From Escarpia spicata (lineage: Eukaryota; Annelida; Polychaeta; Sabellida; Siboglinidae): a DNA stretch of 64,000 nucleotides. Numbering within the stretch: position 1 is the first letter of the stretch; each line of letters starts with the position of its first letter. Of the stretch, positions 33,679 through 45,680 are shown in pieces. Under the pieces are notes generated by a model. The model was not told the origin of the DNA. It saw nothing but the letters and a program-made list of their open reading frames with translations, and made no database searches. The stretch lies in assembly GCA_963995525.1 (NCBI GenBank), contig OZ023209.1, positions 36,545,616 to 36,609,615 of the forward strand. The letters run 5' to 3'. Position numbers and translations under genes: made by a program.

Positions 33679-33994
33679 GACTACTACGAAGCTTGGGAAC
33701 TAAAATGGCTGCGCGCATTGCATATTGGGTAATTTTTATCACGCGCACGCAAACCGGTGACGTCAGTGAAAACAAGCAATTGCCCAGCATCATCACTCGT
33801 GCGGCCGAGATACACCGTTCTAATTGTATTCTGAGCTCGGCGTGCTGACTTCAACAAACGTTCGTATATATTCGAGATGGAACTAGCCCAGTGTAAATGT
33901 CTATTTTCTGATTGAACTTATCTATTATTTGCTGTATTGTGATTGGTAGTTATCTGTGATTTTGAAGTGAGGTATTATTACCCTTGAAGTATTC

Positions 33995-34251
<257 letters not shown>

Positions 34252-34559
34252 GTAACAGATTACTGTAATGACAGTCCGCGAGGACTAGCTATATACTGTG
34301 TATTTATCTTATGGGAGTTATTCTTATATAACACTTGGCGCCTAGTGTTTGGTCTTGTAGTGGTATAATCCACCTTAGAAAGGAAGTGGAATTTGATAAT
34401 TGAAAGATTCAGTGTTATTGTTTATTATGTTCTATTAAGATTTGGTTACGGCATTTCTTTATTCTGATTATTTTTGTTAATCGAGATATATACCAAAAGG
34501 AAGACATAAATTTTATAAAATTTTCCTTGTTCTTTGTTGCTTGTTCACGATAACCGTTC

Positions 34560-36803
34560 TTTCTCATATGCATTGACCTTGATATATAAGCACCCCACTA
34601 GACTGAGCCATCTAGTGTACGCAGACCTCGCTAATCCATGACAAGGCCCCAGCACCGATCCTTGAGGGACGCCACAAGCGATGCTGGTTTTGCTGGAAGT
34701 GCCACTTGGTATATTTACTGACTGCGACCTGTCGGTTAGATATGATTGCATCCATGCAAGCACGGAACCACCCATTCCGAAGCGTTGTTCTAATCGGCTG
34801 AGCAGAATTTCATGGTCAACTGTGTCGAAGGCGGCCGACATGTCAAGCAGAACAAGGATGACTCCATACCGCCGGTCTAGCGCCTGGAGGATATCATTCT
34901 GTACCAGAACTAGCGCAGTTTCCGTGGAGTGATGCAATTTGTAGGCTGATTGGTATCGTTCAAGAAGATTGTTATCAGTCATGTTGTCGACCAGACAGCG
35001 AGCTACGTACCTTTCGAGTAGCTTTGACACAAAAGGCAGGTTTGGTATTGGTCTGTAACTGCCCATATTGTCCTGATCGAGATTTGCCTTCTTAAGCACA
35101 GGGGTGACGTTGGCGTGTTTCAGGCAGCATGGAACAACACCAGATGTTATAGATGAGTTGATGAGTTGTGTCAGGAACGGTTCTAAGTTGTCATGGACTT
35201 CTTTCAGCAGCCATGTTGGTAGGGGATCGAGCGGTCACTTGTTGAGCAGACTGCGGGTGTCTGATGTAGTCGTAATCGGAAGTGAGTGAAGTTGTGACAC
35301 GCAAGGTGCTGGATGGCTATCTATGGTCGTGGTGGACGTGAGTGTAGACTGGGTATGTAGCGACACACGAATCGTTTCGATTTTCGCAGAGAAGAAGTTC
35401 GAAAAACTTGTTGCGAGATCTTGGATGTTGTCGTTAGCTGGTAGATATTGGGACTTTCTTTGCTGCAGCAGTACATTTAACAGACGATACAGTCGCCTGT
35501 TGTCGCTCCCGCACTGTTCTATCTCAGTAGCTTAGTAGTCAGACTTGGCTTCTTTGATTGACCTCTTTACCTGTGCGCACTGTGTCTTATCCATTTCGCA
35601 ATGCACTTGAAGTGATGTGTGGCGCCATATCCGTTCACGCTGTCGTCGAATTTTCTTTGCTTTGATCACCTTCTCATTGTACCAAGGTACGAGTGGACGA
35701 TCAGCGATACGACACGTCTGTAGTGGCGTGTGCTTCTCGATAAGTTTGGTCAAAACCATATTGTAGTGATCTGCAAGTTCAGTCGTTGTTTGTATGACAG
35801 ACGGGATTGTGGCCAGAAGCGACGATGCGATGTCATTACGAAACGCAGCCTTGTCAATGTTTTTATACTTTCGGTATGCGATCGTTTTCCGTAGAACGAC
35901 CGGTTTCTCCATATCAACGACACATTCCACCCACAGGTGATCAGACAGCAACAACGATGTTTTTGTTGTAGTTATGCCGTGATTTCCGGATGGAGTGAGC
36001 ATCAGATCAATGGTGTGACCGCCGATGTGTGTTGGAACTTTAACATGTTGAATGATGTTGAGTGACTCAAGCAGGTCGGCGAAACGTTTCACACTGTTGT
36101 CAGACGGCTCGTCCCAGTGGATGTTGAAATCACCAACAATCGCAAAACGGGAGGTCATTAGAGCGTAGTGTTCAACGAAACCAGTAAATTCAACGAGAAA
36201 GTCAGTGTACGAATATTTAATCATTTTCTACGGAGGTGGACGGTAAATCACTACAAGTTTCATGGAGTTTCCCGATGACGAAACATCAACATCCATGAAC
36301 TCGAAAGATTTCATATCATCACGTCGGTTAACAACCACTTTGAAACTCAATCGGTAAGCAAAGCCGATACCACCACCGCGGCAATTTTTCCGAGGAAGAT
36401 GCACAAACTTACATCCGGTGGACGTTAGGTCTTTTATAGTTTTATTGTCTTTTTCTCCACGGCTTAGCCACGTCTCTGTGATGGCTACAAGATCCATATT
36501 CTCCTCGGTCACGTAATCCGTGAATACGTCAGTTTTGTTGCGAATTGAACAAGCGTTATCAATGCCCAATGTGACCGGTACCGCGACACGGCTGACCGCA
36601 CCCTTGTTACTGGAAGGTGACAAGGCGGATACAGCAATCCTGGTAACCGGATGAGTCATGTCTAATGGAATAGGAACGAGAGTCTTAATGTCCTGTCTGG
36701 TAAATGTACCATGCCTACTGTCAGTAGGCTTTGGCTGGTATAGTTGGCCGCACTGAAAGACGTACACGTAAGGGTCGTTGTTTGTGGGTGCTCCCCCCGG
36801 CAA
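34560..36803 (-). pseudogene. L2-like ORF2, endonuclease and RT N-terminal half, three nonsense codons
   Basis: One reading frame runs from 36803 to about 34640 broken only by TAG (36230-36228), TAA (35534-35532) and TGA (35237-35235). Endonuclease motifs: MDLVAITETWL, GGGIGFAYR, VVIYRPPP, FAIVGDFNIHWDEP, PTHIGGHTIDLMLT and LLLSDHLWVEC. RT motifs: PVLKKANLDQDN, YRPIPNLPFVSKLLER, YQSAYKLHHSTETAL, LLDMSAAFDTVDH and CGVPQGSVLGP. Three in-frame stops but almost no frameshift point to a fairly recent copy. Confidence 0.87.
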
Positions 36804-37171
36804 CCACGATGGGTGGGTCGATGGAGTGACACCCCCGCATCACAGGCAGATCTCCACGCAGCACGGTTGAGACGAATGTGTCTGCTGGTCCATAACCAAT
36901 GCAGGTTGACAATGTTCTCTTTGTTTGGGTTACACATGACCGATCACCAGCTTGTCACTGTCACACAGGTGCAATGACAAAAGTAAAATGAAAATCCGTT
37001 AAAATACAAAAAAGTCACACAAACTTGCTAAAACCACGTAGTCTAATATCCTCCTTGTGCATTCATAAAACATATGTATACAAATGTTAGTCTTGTGAAT
37101 TGGCAGAAACTTGTATAATCCGCAATATATACACAGCATGAACTGGTGCAGCCACGTAGGCGCAGGTCAAT

Positions 37172-37545
37172 CAGAACAGATGCCTTCGAAGAATTCTCAA
37201 CATATTTTGGCCGAACATCATCATGGACGCCGAGCTACACAGGAGGACTGCTGTCAAATCCATCACCCAAGAAATCCAGAGGCGTAGGTGGAGATGGATC
37301 GGACATGTTCTACGAATGCCATCTACAGCCTTATCCAGAGTTGCCCTCAGATGGACTCCTGGTGGTGGCCTGAGAAGGAGAGGCAGACCAAAAGAGACCT
37401 GGAGGAGGACAGTAAGAGACAGAGATGAAAGAGCAGGGATGGACCTGGGGATACCTCGACAAATATGCGACAGATAGATCAGAGTGGCGCTCTCTGGTGG
37501 CGACATTATGCGCAACTCCGCGCGAACAGGACAAATAAGTAAGTA
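37172..37545 (+). mobile_element. Non-LTR retrotransposon B, 3' portion (split copy)
   Basis: The plus strand reads RCLRRILNIFWPNIIMD, then SITQEIQRRRWRWIGHVLRM, RRRGRPKETWRRTV and WRSLVATLCATP. This is the C-terminal end expected downstream of LEVFQN at 30713. The tail after the coding end carries short GTAAG-type repeats near 37538. Confidence 0.85.
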
Positions 37546-37555
37546 AGAAAGATAG

Positions 37556-37815
37556 AAGTAATAAAACTAGAGGAGATGAAGTTACATTAGTAAAGGAGCA
37601 GTGTAGATTAAATATAAGAAAGTTCTTATTTTCACAAAGGATTGTAAATGAATGGAAGAGATTATCTGATGATTGTGTGGGTGCTAGTGGCGTGAATATG
37701 TTTAAAAATATAATCGACACATACCTCAGAAGGGCGGGATAAACGTAGATAAAAAGGGTTGGACTCACGATAAGCCAAAAGGCTTCCTTGTCCACCTGCC
37801 ATCATGAGTTAATTC
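37556..37815 (+). mobile_element. CR1-like LINE 3' end, plus-strand copy
   Basis: The plus strand reads RGDEVTLVKEQCRLNIRKFL, FSQRIVNEWKRLSDDCVGAS, NMFKNIIDTYLRRAG and then the untranslated AAAAAGGGTTGGACTC and GGCTTCCTTGTCCACCTGCC. The same segment occurs in reverse orientation at 39150-39400, with most bases shared. It is a 5'-truncated copy placed just after the 3' end of element B. Confidence 0.85.
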
Positions 37816-37889
37816 TCTGGGTGGTAATCTTATTAAATATTGTTAAAATACATGTAACTATGTAGAAACTATGTACTTATGTACGCTAC

Positions 37890-38445
37890 TAGTATGTATG
37901 TATGTATGTAAGTATATATGAATGCAAATATGTATGTATGTATGTACGTATGTATGTAGACGCTCGCGCGACCGCTAGAGGCCGCTACTGATTAATCCTT
38001 TACCTATGTATGTATATATGTATGTATGCATGCATGTATGCATGCGTGCATGTATGCATGCATGTATGCATGCATGTATGTTTGCATCTATTTATGCATG
38101 CATGCATGCATGTATGTATGTATGTATGTATGTATGTATGTATGTATGTATGTATGTGTGTATGTATGTATGTATGTATGTATGTATGTATGTATGTATG
38201 TGTGTATGTATGTATGTATGTATGTGTGTATGTATGTATGTATGTATGTATGTATGTGTGTATGTATGTATGTATGTATGTATGTATGTATGTATGTATG
38301 TATGTGTGTATGTATGTATGTATGTATGTGTGTATGTATGTATGTATGTATGTATGTATGTATGTATGTATGTATGTATGTATGTATGTGTGTATGTATG
38401 TATGTATGTATGCATGTGTGCATCTATGTATCTATGTATCTATTT
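37890..38445. repeat. TATG tetranucleotide microsatellite with TGCATG interruptions
   Basis: Imperfect (TATG)n in two blocks, 37890-37958 and 38006-38445. Interspersed TGTG and GCATGCATG variants occur. Stop-free in most frames, it generates many spurious cysteine- or histidine-rich open frames. Confidence 0.95.
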
Positions 38446-39149
38446 TAGGAAAATGGGTGTATTGGGCACAAGTATCCTCTGTTAAGGATTTGGAACATGA
38501 ATGAAGACCCTAATGCACTGGCAACGGACTATAGGTGGCGAATGTGAACCCTAAACCCAGACATCTAATAAAATCAGTTTAGTCCTTTCGGGTAGATGGT
38601 CTTCTCTGCCAAACAATTTTTGTAAATTAAACCTAAAAAAGGAAAACATGTATGATTAATGGTACATCTAAATAACGACTATCGGTCTACAACGGAGACG
38701 AGAATGCGTGATTATCCAGTCATGGCACAGGGATGCATTCAGCCGTTACATTCTCATGCCAATGGACATTAAACAATGACCAATTGGACAAGGCTGAGGA
38801 TAGTAACCGGGGGTTACCCTCATCTGTCCTGTTAAATAACATAGATGAATACATATTTTTGTTTTGTTTTTAAAAACATACATATGCATATACATATACA
38901 ATCACAGAGGGTTCGTTACAAGATGGAAAGAGTATTTGCGACCCAATGGTGTTTTTCTGAATCAGAGGGGACGATGCTCTATTTAAAAACACACGGTGTG
39001 CCGTACGAAGGTATGCGCTGAAATTAAAGTAAACACGGGATTGCGAAGTTGTGGTGCTGCCCACAGAGCCGCTACTGCTGACCACCCACACCTCCACACA
39101 CACGTGTCGTTTTTATTAATAATTAATACAAGATTTTGCAAGATTGCCA
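38446..39149. other. Non-genic stretch
   Basis: Short unique sequence between the TATG tract and the CR1-like element. A sequence near 38815 (GGTTACCCTCATCTGTCC) resembles nothing specific. Confidence 0.4.
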
Positions 39150-42100
39150 TCCAGAGAATTAACTCTAGATGGCAGGTGGACAAGGAAGCCCTTTGGCTTA
39201 TCGAGAGTCCAACCCTTTTATCTATGTATATTCAGCCTTTCTGAGGTATGTGTCGATTTTATTTTTAAACATATTCACACTACTAGCACCCACACAATCA
39301 TCAGATAATATGTTCCATTCATTCACAGTCCTTTGTGAAAATGAAAACGTTCTTACGTCTAATCTACACCTCCTTTACTAATGTAACTTCATGTCCTATA
39401 TTCTTTCTATCTTTCTTAACTGAAAAAAAAATTCTTTCAATATTTTCATAACCATTCAATATTTTAAACACTTCTATGTGATCTCCTCTCAATCTTCTGG
39501 TCTCTGGTGTTGTTAAACCACATTCTTTTAAGCGTTTTTCATAACTAAGATCCCTCAGTTTAGGTATCATTTTAGTCGCTCTCCTCTGTACTCTTTCTAG
39601 CATATCTATGTCCTTCTTGCGGTATGGCCTCCACGCTTGTATACAATATTCTAAAGGAGGCCTAACTATTGTTTTGTACAGCGGTATTATTAGTTCTTTT
39701 TCTTTATATGCTATATTTCGCCTAATCAATCCAAGGATTTGATTTCCTTTTGAAGCTGCAATTCCACACTGCTCTGAAACCTTCATGTCAGCACTAATAT
39801 CTGCCCTAAGTCTTTTTCTTTTACAGTAGTACTTAGTACAGTTCCCCTCATTGTATATTCTACATATTCGTTCCCATGTCCTGTGTGAAGGCATTTACAT
39901 TTCCAAAAATTGAACAACATTTGCCACTTTTCAGACCATTTGATCAACCTGTCAAGATCATCTTGTAAATGCTGTCTATCTCCATCACTTTTAATCATTC
40001 TAAACACTTTTGTATCATCTGCAAATTTCAACACCTTGCTAGCTATATCATCGTCCAAATCGTTTATATATATTAAGAATAATATAGGTCCCAGTACTGA
40101 TCCCTGTGGAACCCCACTCAAAACTGATTTCCAGTTTGGAGCCTCCCATGAACAACTACCCGTTGTCTTCTGTCAATCAGCCATTTTTCTATCCAGTTAA
40201 TTATACCATTTCCTATGCCATGGGCCTTTAGTTTAAGCAGTAATCTTTGATGTGGCACTTTGTCGAAAGCTTTTTAAAAATCTAAGTAGATGATATCTAC
40301 TGGTGATCCATCATCTACCCACTTATTGATATCTTCCAAAAAACATAACATATTTGTTAAGCATGACCTCGCTTTTAGAAACCCATTTTGAGATGGGTTT
40401 ATCAAGTTATGTTTAACAAGAAAATCCACCATGTGATCTTTAATTAGTCTTTCTAATAATTTACAAATCACCGATGTTAAACTAACTGGTCTATAATTAT
40501 TTGAGTTGTTTCTCGAACCTTTTTTAAATAACGGTATACTGTTTGCTTTTTTCCATTCTAAAGGAACCACTCCCTCTTCTAATGACAAGTTGAAAACTGT
40601 TGCAAGCGATATGCTAATTTGTTCTACAATTTCCAATAGTAGTTTGGGTGGAATACCATCCACTCCAGGTGATTTATTATCCTTCATAGCCCTAATTTTC
40701 TTAGCTACCATTTCTGGGGTTACAATTAACTGTCTTAAATAGTCTGATTCTGCCCCTTGAACTTAGCCTCTGGTACTGGCAGTGAACTAATGTCTTCTCT
40801 GGTAAACACTGAACTAAAATACTCATTCAGGTCTTCTGCCATTAAGAATCCCTCTGATATTATATTTCCAGCACTATCTTCTAGAGGACCGACCTTATCC
40901 TGAACTTTCTGTTTGCTTCGAACAAACGCATAAAAACTCTTGCTGTCATGTTTTTTATTACAAGCTAATTTATGTTCATAGCTTCTCTTTGAATTTCAAA
41001 TTTTTGCTGTAGCTTGGTTTAGTGCTTCTTTATAAATGTTGTAGTCTTCGTCATTTCTAGTACGTCTATATGACATCATTTGTTTATACTTAATTTTTCT
41101 AATGGCTTCTTTCGATAAGTGTTTCTTTTTGGACCGTTTCCCGTGTTTTTTAAGGAAACAAATTTGACGATGATGCATTCAATTTCACTCTTTAAGATAT
41201 TCCAGCATTCTGTTGCTTTCTTATTCTTCAGTGTGTTATTCCAGTCTATCTTTGCTAAATATTTCCTTATGTCCTTATATTTTCGTTTGTGGAAATTTAT
41301 CTTGTACTGCTTTTTACTATTCCTTTCTTAATTTACTTTGATGGTAAAATGTATCTGGTTGTGATCGCTACTCCCCAGTGGTTCACATATCTTGACATTG
41401 TCAACTAATTCATTCTGTGTGGACAAAACTATGTCTAACACATTCTCTCCCCTGGTTGGTTGTAGCACATATTGAGAAAGGAAACTAAAACTATAAACTT
41501 GTGGTCCTCACTACCCATACTCTGTAGAGATTTCCATTTTATATGCCCATGGTTAAAATCCCCCATAATAACACAGTCCCGTTTGCTCACTTCCCTTATA
41601 GCGTTTTGTATTTTTTTCATTCTCTTCTAGGCTTATGTTTGGACTTCGATAAACTAATCCAACCGTTAACGTTGAGTTTCCTGTAACTATGTTACACCAA
41701 ACAGCTTCTTCGCAATCTGCTTCTCTGTCTAATTTTATTTCATAAGCCTGGATAGATTCTTTATTATATAAAATAACTCCACCTCCCCTTCTTCCTATTC
41801 TATCTTTCCTAAACATTACATATCATGTCAGTCCCAATTCGGCATCTGATATATCGGTGGTTGCCCATGATTCGGTTATACCTATTATGTGAGGGTCAAT
41901 ATCTTCTACCATAATGTTTAGTACATTTCTTTTGTTTACTATGCTCCTTGCATTTAAACAAACACATTTATATCCAGCTTCAAAACAGTTTTCCAGACTG
42001 TTCTTTGCTGAATTATATTTGCCGTCTTTATCTAGGCCTCCAGTTTTACTACGAGTCCTCCCTGCGAATTTAGTTTAAATAGATGCAACCTGTCCCACTG

Positions 42101-42270
42101 TCAACAGATCGCAGCAGTCTCTGAGAATACTGCTGCCCCCTTTCCACTTAGATGGAGGCCATCTCTCATGTACATATCTTATCTCCCAACAAAGTACCCC
42201 CATAAATCTATTAATCCCACGCCCATACGTGGGCATTCAGTAATTATTTCGGACGGTAAACCTATAAAAA
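39150..42270 (-). mobile_element. CR1-like LINE, near full length, dead
   Basis: A minus-strand element of about 3.1 kb with endonuclease, RT and a 3' UTR ending in CCACCTGCCATCTAGAGTTA-type sequence. It holds the order expected for CR1/Rex1-type LINEs but the coding frame is split into at least six pieces. Confidence 0.85.
39364..42060 (-). pseudogene. CR1-like EN-RT ORF, multiply frameshifted
   Basis: Endonuclease parts: NARSIVNKRNVLNIMVEDI, GITESWA, RRGGGVILYNKES, GLVYRSPN and VIMGDFNHGHIKWKSL. RT parts: NKSPGVDGIPPKLLLEIVEQ, IPLFKKGSRNNSNNYRPVSL, NGFLKARSCLTNMLCFLED, DIIYLDF, SGVPQGSVLGPILFLIYIND and LKFADDTKVFRM with an intact FADD box. Tail: AASKGNQILGLIRRNIAYKE, YCIQAWRPYRKKDIDMLERV, GDHIEVFKILNGYE and HEVTLVKEV. 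Breaks fall at about 41600, 41200, 40740, 40265, 40130 and 39840. Confidence 0.87.
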
Positions 42271-42489
42271 CTAAATAAGCCATTAAATTGTGCATGAAAT
42301 ATATATATCCTATCATAGTTGTACAGGAGACGGAAACATGTTATGCCGTACGAGCCAGCACTGCTGCATCCCGACAACCCCACATGCAGCCTAATCCCCC
42401 TAACAACTACACAATTGCACTAACACTACGACGTCTCAGTGTCCTAAACGCTAGGGTCATTGTTCTGTAGAAGTCCATTATTCATTGTA
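42271..42489. other. Short spacer between CR1-like and Penelope-like elements
   Basis: No feature recognised. Confidence 0.4.
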
Positions 42490-45372
42490 AGTTGGTGGCC
42501 ACCAGCATATCTTTCAGATTGTTGTTCTTTGAGAATGCTGCTATAAATATCGGCGTGTATATTTCTGGATACGAGGTTTGAAGCAGTTTATAAGTGGCTT
42601 TAGCTAGTTTAGCAATTCTTAGACCCTGGTGGGAGAAGCGAATCACAAAAGGTATACTATCAAAAGAGTCCCCTCTCTCTCTAACATTCGGTCCCCCTGG
42701 CTGCGTAGTTTTAAGTTTTATAATCCATTTTGATTCACAATTCCGTCTGTAAATGATTTCCAGTGAGGCGACGTCAGAAAAGGCCCTGATTCCAAGATTG
42801 TAATTCGCAAATCGGATATTGAGTGACCGGCTCCGTTAAAATGCTTGGCCACTTGTGTGTTGTTGTGATGTCGTATGTCCGATCTGTGATTATTTAGACG
42901 TGTTCGGAGTTGATTGCTAGTCTCACCCACGTATCTTGTGGGGCAGGTAAACCACGCTGGATGTACCGCAATTGTTGATTTTGCCCTGTGGTGGCCTCCT
43001 TGTCTTGTTAATAGGTGTGAAATCTACAAATACCGTACAGGCTAGACACCTTTTCACCTGACATTTCACGGCTTGTTCTTTCCTGTTCTGATTTTTAATG
43101 TCCGCTAGGGTAGTGCTTTTAAGGTGCCTTAAAAACGCGATGTATAATTCCTTTGCCTCAGGCTATGAAAAAGTGTTTGTACGGCTTCCTCAAAGTCTGA
43201 TTTATTGTTGCAAATCCTGTGAAATCGTAATAGTTGCGACTTGAGGATACCAGAGAAGGTATGTTTCGGATGGAACGAGTCTTTGTACAGTAGTTGTTGT
43301 TTATCTGTTGGTTTAAATTAAACCTTGCTGTCAAGATGCCCCGTCGAATTAAGGCGTTCGCCTTTAAAGATCGTAGTGTCCAAATTTTACGCAATTTTGA
43401 TGACTATTTAGTATGTCCAAGAAAACTAGGAATTCATCATCCCCATGTGTCCAGATTCCGAAAATATCGTCCAAGTATCGTAAATAGATTAATGGTAATT
43501 TGTTGCATTTCCTTTGTGCTTGTTTCTCCCACTGAGCCATAACAATATTGGCATAGTTGGGTGCAAATTGTTTCCCCATTGCAGTGCCGAAAATTTGAAG
43601 GTACCAGTTTGATCCGAATAAAAAGTCGTTGTGTTCTAAGGAAATGTTAAGTAGTTCTAAAATGTCTGCGTCTTGGCGGTCAAAATCCGGGTTTCGTAAA
43701 AAAGCCTGTCTTACTGCTTCAGTCCCCGAACTATTGTCAATATTGGTGTACATCCATGGAGAACAGTAGCGCATCACTAGGAATTTCGATTTTAGTCACT
43801 TTATTAATGAAGTATATAGTGTTTTTAACATACGATGCATGTGTTACTGCCAATGGGGCTAAACAAGTCAATATACTCAGCTATTTTATAGGATTCGCTG
43901 TTGCAATCGGATATGATCGGTCGTCCTGGAGGCATTTGAGACTGAGGCAATTTATCTTTAGCCTTATGAATCTTGGGTAATAGAGAGAGCAGACGTGGTC
44001 GAGGTGTATCCGGTGGCTCTAAATAATCTCGTTGCTTCTTGGATATATAGCCTGTTTGTCGTAATCTGTCTAGTGTTGCTGAAATACGGACTGCAGCTTG
44101 TGGATAGACCGGTGTGTCTAGTTTAGCATAATGTTTTTTGTTCGCAAGCTGTCGATTCGCCTCTGCGACATAGTTTTCTTTAGACATGATTACTGTGGCC
44201 AAGCCTTTATCAGCAGGTTTAATAATAGTAGATGGGTTTCTCTTGAGTGCCGAAATCGACGCTAATTGCGACTCTGACAAATTACCAACACTGTTCCAGT
44301 GTGTGTTAATTATCGAGCTAAAATCTTTCAGTTGTTTCAATTTAGAGTCAATGTCCTCGTTGTGGCAAGGCGGATTCCCGGTTGATTTTGCTGTAAAGTT
44401 CTCTTTTAATTTGTTTGATTTCATTCCGTGAAAAAATATCGTAGTTGGATATGTCTAGCAAAACGCCTGATAGACGCCTGTGTGTCTTCTGCACCATTTG
44501 TCTGAGGTGTTGGTATAAATTGTAATCCGAAATTTAGGATTTCCGCCTGTGTTTCAGATAACATTAGATGGCTTAAGTTGATAATCGTGGGATTGCGTAG
44601 ATCATTGGACTTGTTTTGTGCAGTATGGTTGCCCTCAATGTTTCTTAGTTTAAATGGCACACACAATGTGTTAGCATTTTTTTCGCTGTTTCTGGTGTCC
44701 AATGAATGTTGTCTGATGTGACTGTCTTGAACGATGACTCCTCTAACTTAGGGATTACAACAATGCCCTTAATGTCTAGTAGGCTCTTCGAAGTTCTCAT
44801 AATGTACACTTGTTCTACCAGAGGTAATCTGTCAGAAAAGTTTATTTCGTTAGAAGGCTCACGTATGGCCTGATGCAGGGATGGTGTGGCGACAGCAGCT
44901 CCTAAAGGGGGAGTGGTGATGGTAGTAGAACACAACGGCGGTGGCCCCGGTGATAGAGAAGTGGTCTGCCACTTACGACCTACAGTCGAAGTAGAAGGCT
45001 TGGTCCCTGGTGTATTAGCCGTGGACAAGGAGAGAGATGACATGGGTGGAGTTGATACGACAGTGGAGTAGAGCGGTGCTTGCGTGAAGCCAGTGGGCTT
45101 GTGTGCCGATGTGAGTGGGGTTATAGCCATACCTCTGCTTCGTTCCGTTGGTAGTGTAGTCGACGAGCTGATAATTACCTTCTTCCTTTGCTGTTTGCGT
45201 GGTGGCTTTGTTGTCGTGGGCGTAGAACTGCTTGGCAAAGGTGTTGTCTCTGTTTCGCACTCTGCGTGCTCACCGTCCGTAGCTGTATTGTTCTCGCCAA
45301 TGCTGTCTCTCGTCGACGGTTGTGTCGATTGGATGGTTAAGTTTTTCCGCGAAAGCTTGCCCATCCTTCCTT
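42490..45372 (-). mobile_element. Penelope-like element 2 with RT and GIY-YIG endonuclease
   Basis: A minus-strand element of about 2.9 kb whose 5' side abuts a TATG-type tract at 45370. Unlike element 1 it retains an N-terminal region, the whole RT core, the linker and the GIY-YIG endonuclease, although frameshifted. No terminal repeats were identified, so the limits are approximate. Confidence 0.8.
42718..45370 (-). pseudogene. Penelope-like polyprotein 2, frameshifted
   Basis: Order along the minus strand: a Pro/Ser/Thr-rich N-terminal region (45370-44700); LSHLMLSETQAEILNFGL and FIPTP; RT entry with STIIKPADKGLATVIMSKEN, PRPRLLSLLPKIHKAKD and PPGRPIISDCNSESYKIAEY; then FGTAMGKQFAPNYANIVMAQ and YLRYLDDIFGIWTH with a YLDD box. 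The linker HPKHTFSGILKSQLLRFHRIC follows, then a Cys-rich CQVKRCLAC and NCGTSSVVYLL segment, and TRYVGETSNQLRTRLNNHR of the GIY-YIG nuclease, ending at 42718. Breaks occur near 44420, 43800, 43380, 43140 and 42935. The architecture (GIY-YIG C-terminal to RT) is that of canonical Penelope-like elements. Confidence 0.85.
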
Positions 45373-45680
45373 CCTGTATGTATGTATGTATGTATGTATG
45401 AAAGTACGTATAAATGAAACTATACACGTAAGTTTGTACCTATGTACGTATGTATCTAAGATGTAATTATGTATGTATGTATGTATGTAACTATATATGT
45501 ATACATGTAACTATGTATATATGTTTGTATGCATGTATGTATATTTGTAGGAAACTATGTACTTATGTATATAACTATGTACGTAGGTAAGTACGTATAA
45601 ATAAAACCTTATGCGTAAGTATGTAACTATGTACGTTTGTATGTACGTATGTATGAAACTATGTATGCATGCTACAACGT
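45373..45680. repeat. Degenerate TATG/TACG tetranucleotide repeat
   Basis: Runs of TATG mixed with ACTATGTA, GTACGTA and AAACTATG variants. Looser than the TATG tract at 38006 and probably older. Confidence 0.85.

Larger units (their letters stand above)
31896..33870 (+). mobile_element. THAP/DDE transposon remnant with antisense YqaJ gene (ISL2EU-type)
   Basis: Three coding relics lie together: a THAP zinc-finger exon (plus), a helix-turn-helix and DDE transposase fragment (plus), and the N-terminus of a YqaJ-type nuclease protein (minus). The combination of a DDE transposase and a YqaJ exonuclease in one element is the hallmark of the ISL2EU superfamily. The 5' flanks of the two converging gene starts (about 32040-32080 and the reverse complement of 33670-33720) share a (C/G)CCAT(C/T)TT and CAACGAAG-like arrangement, suggesting inverted terminal sequence. 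Exact ends were not determined. Confidence 0.65.

Noticed and set aside
38006..38504. Cysteine- and histidine-rich frames over TATG repeats; likewise CV/TH frames over GT tracts at 33984, 59518 and 62076
   Set aside because: Simple-sequence translations with no unique residues.
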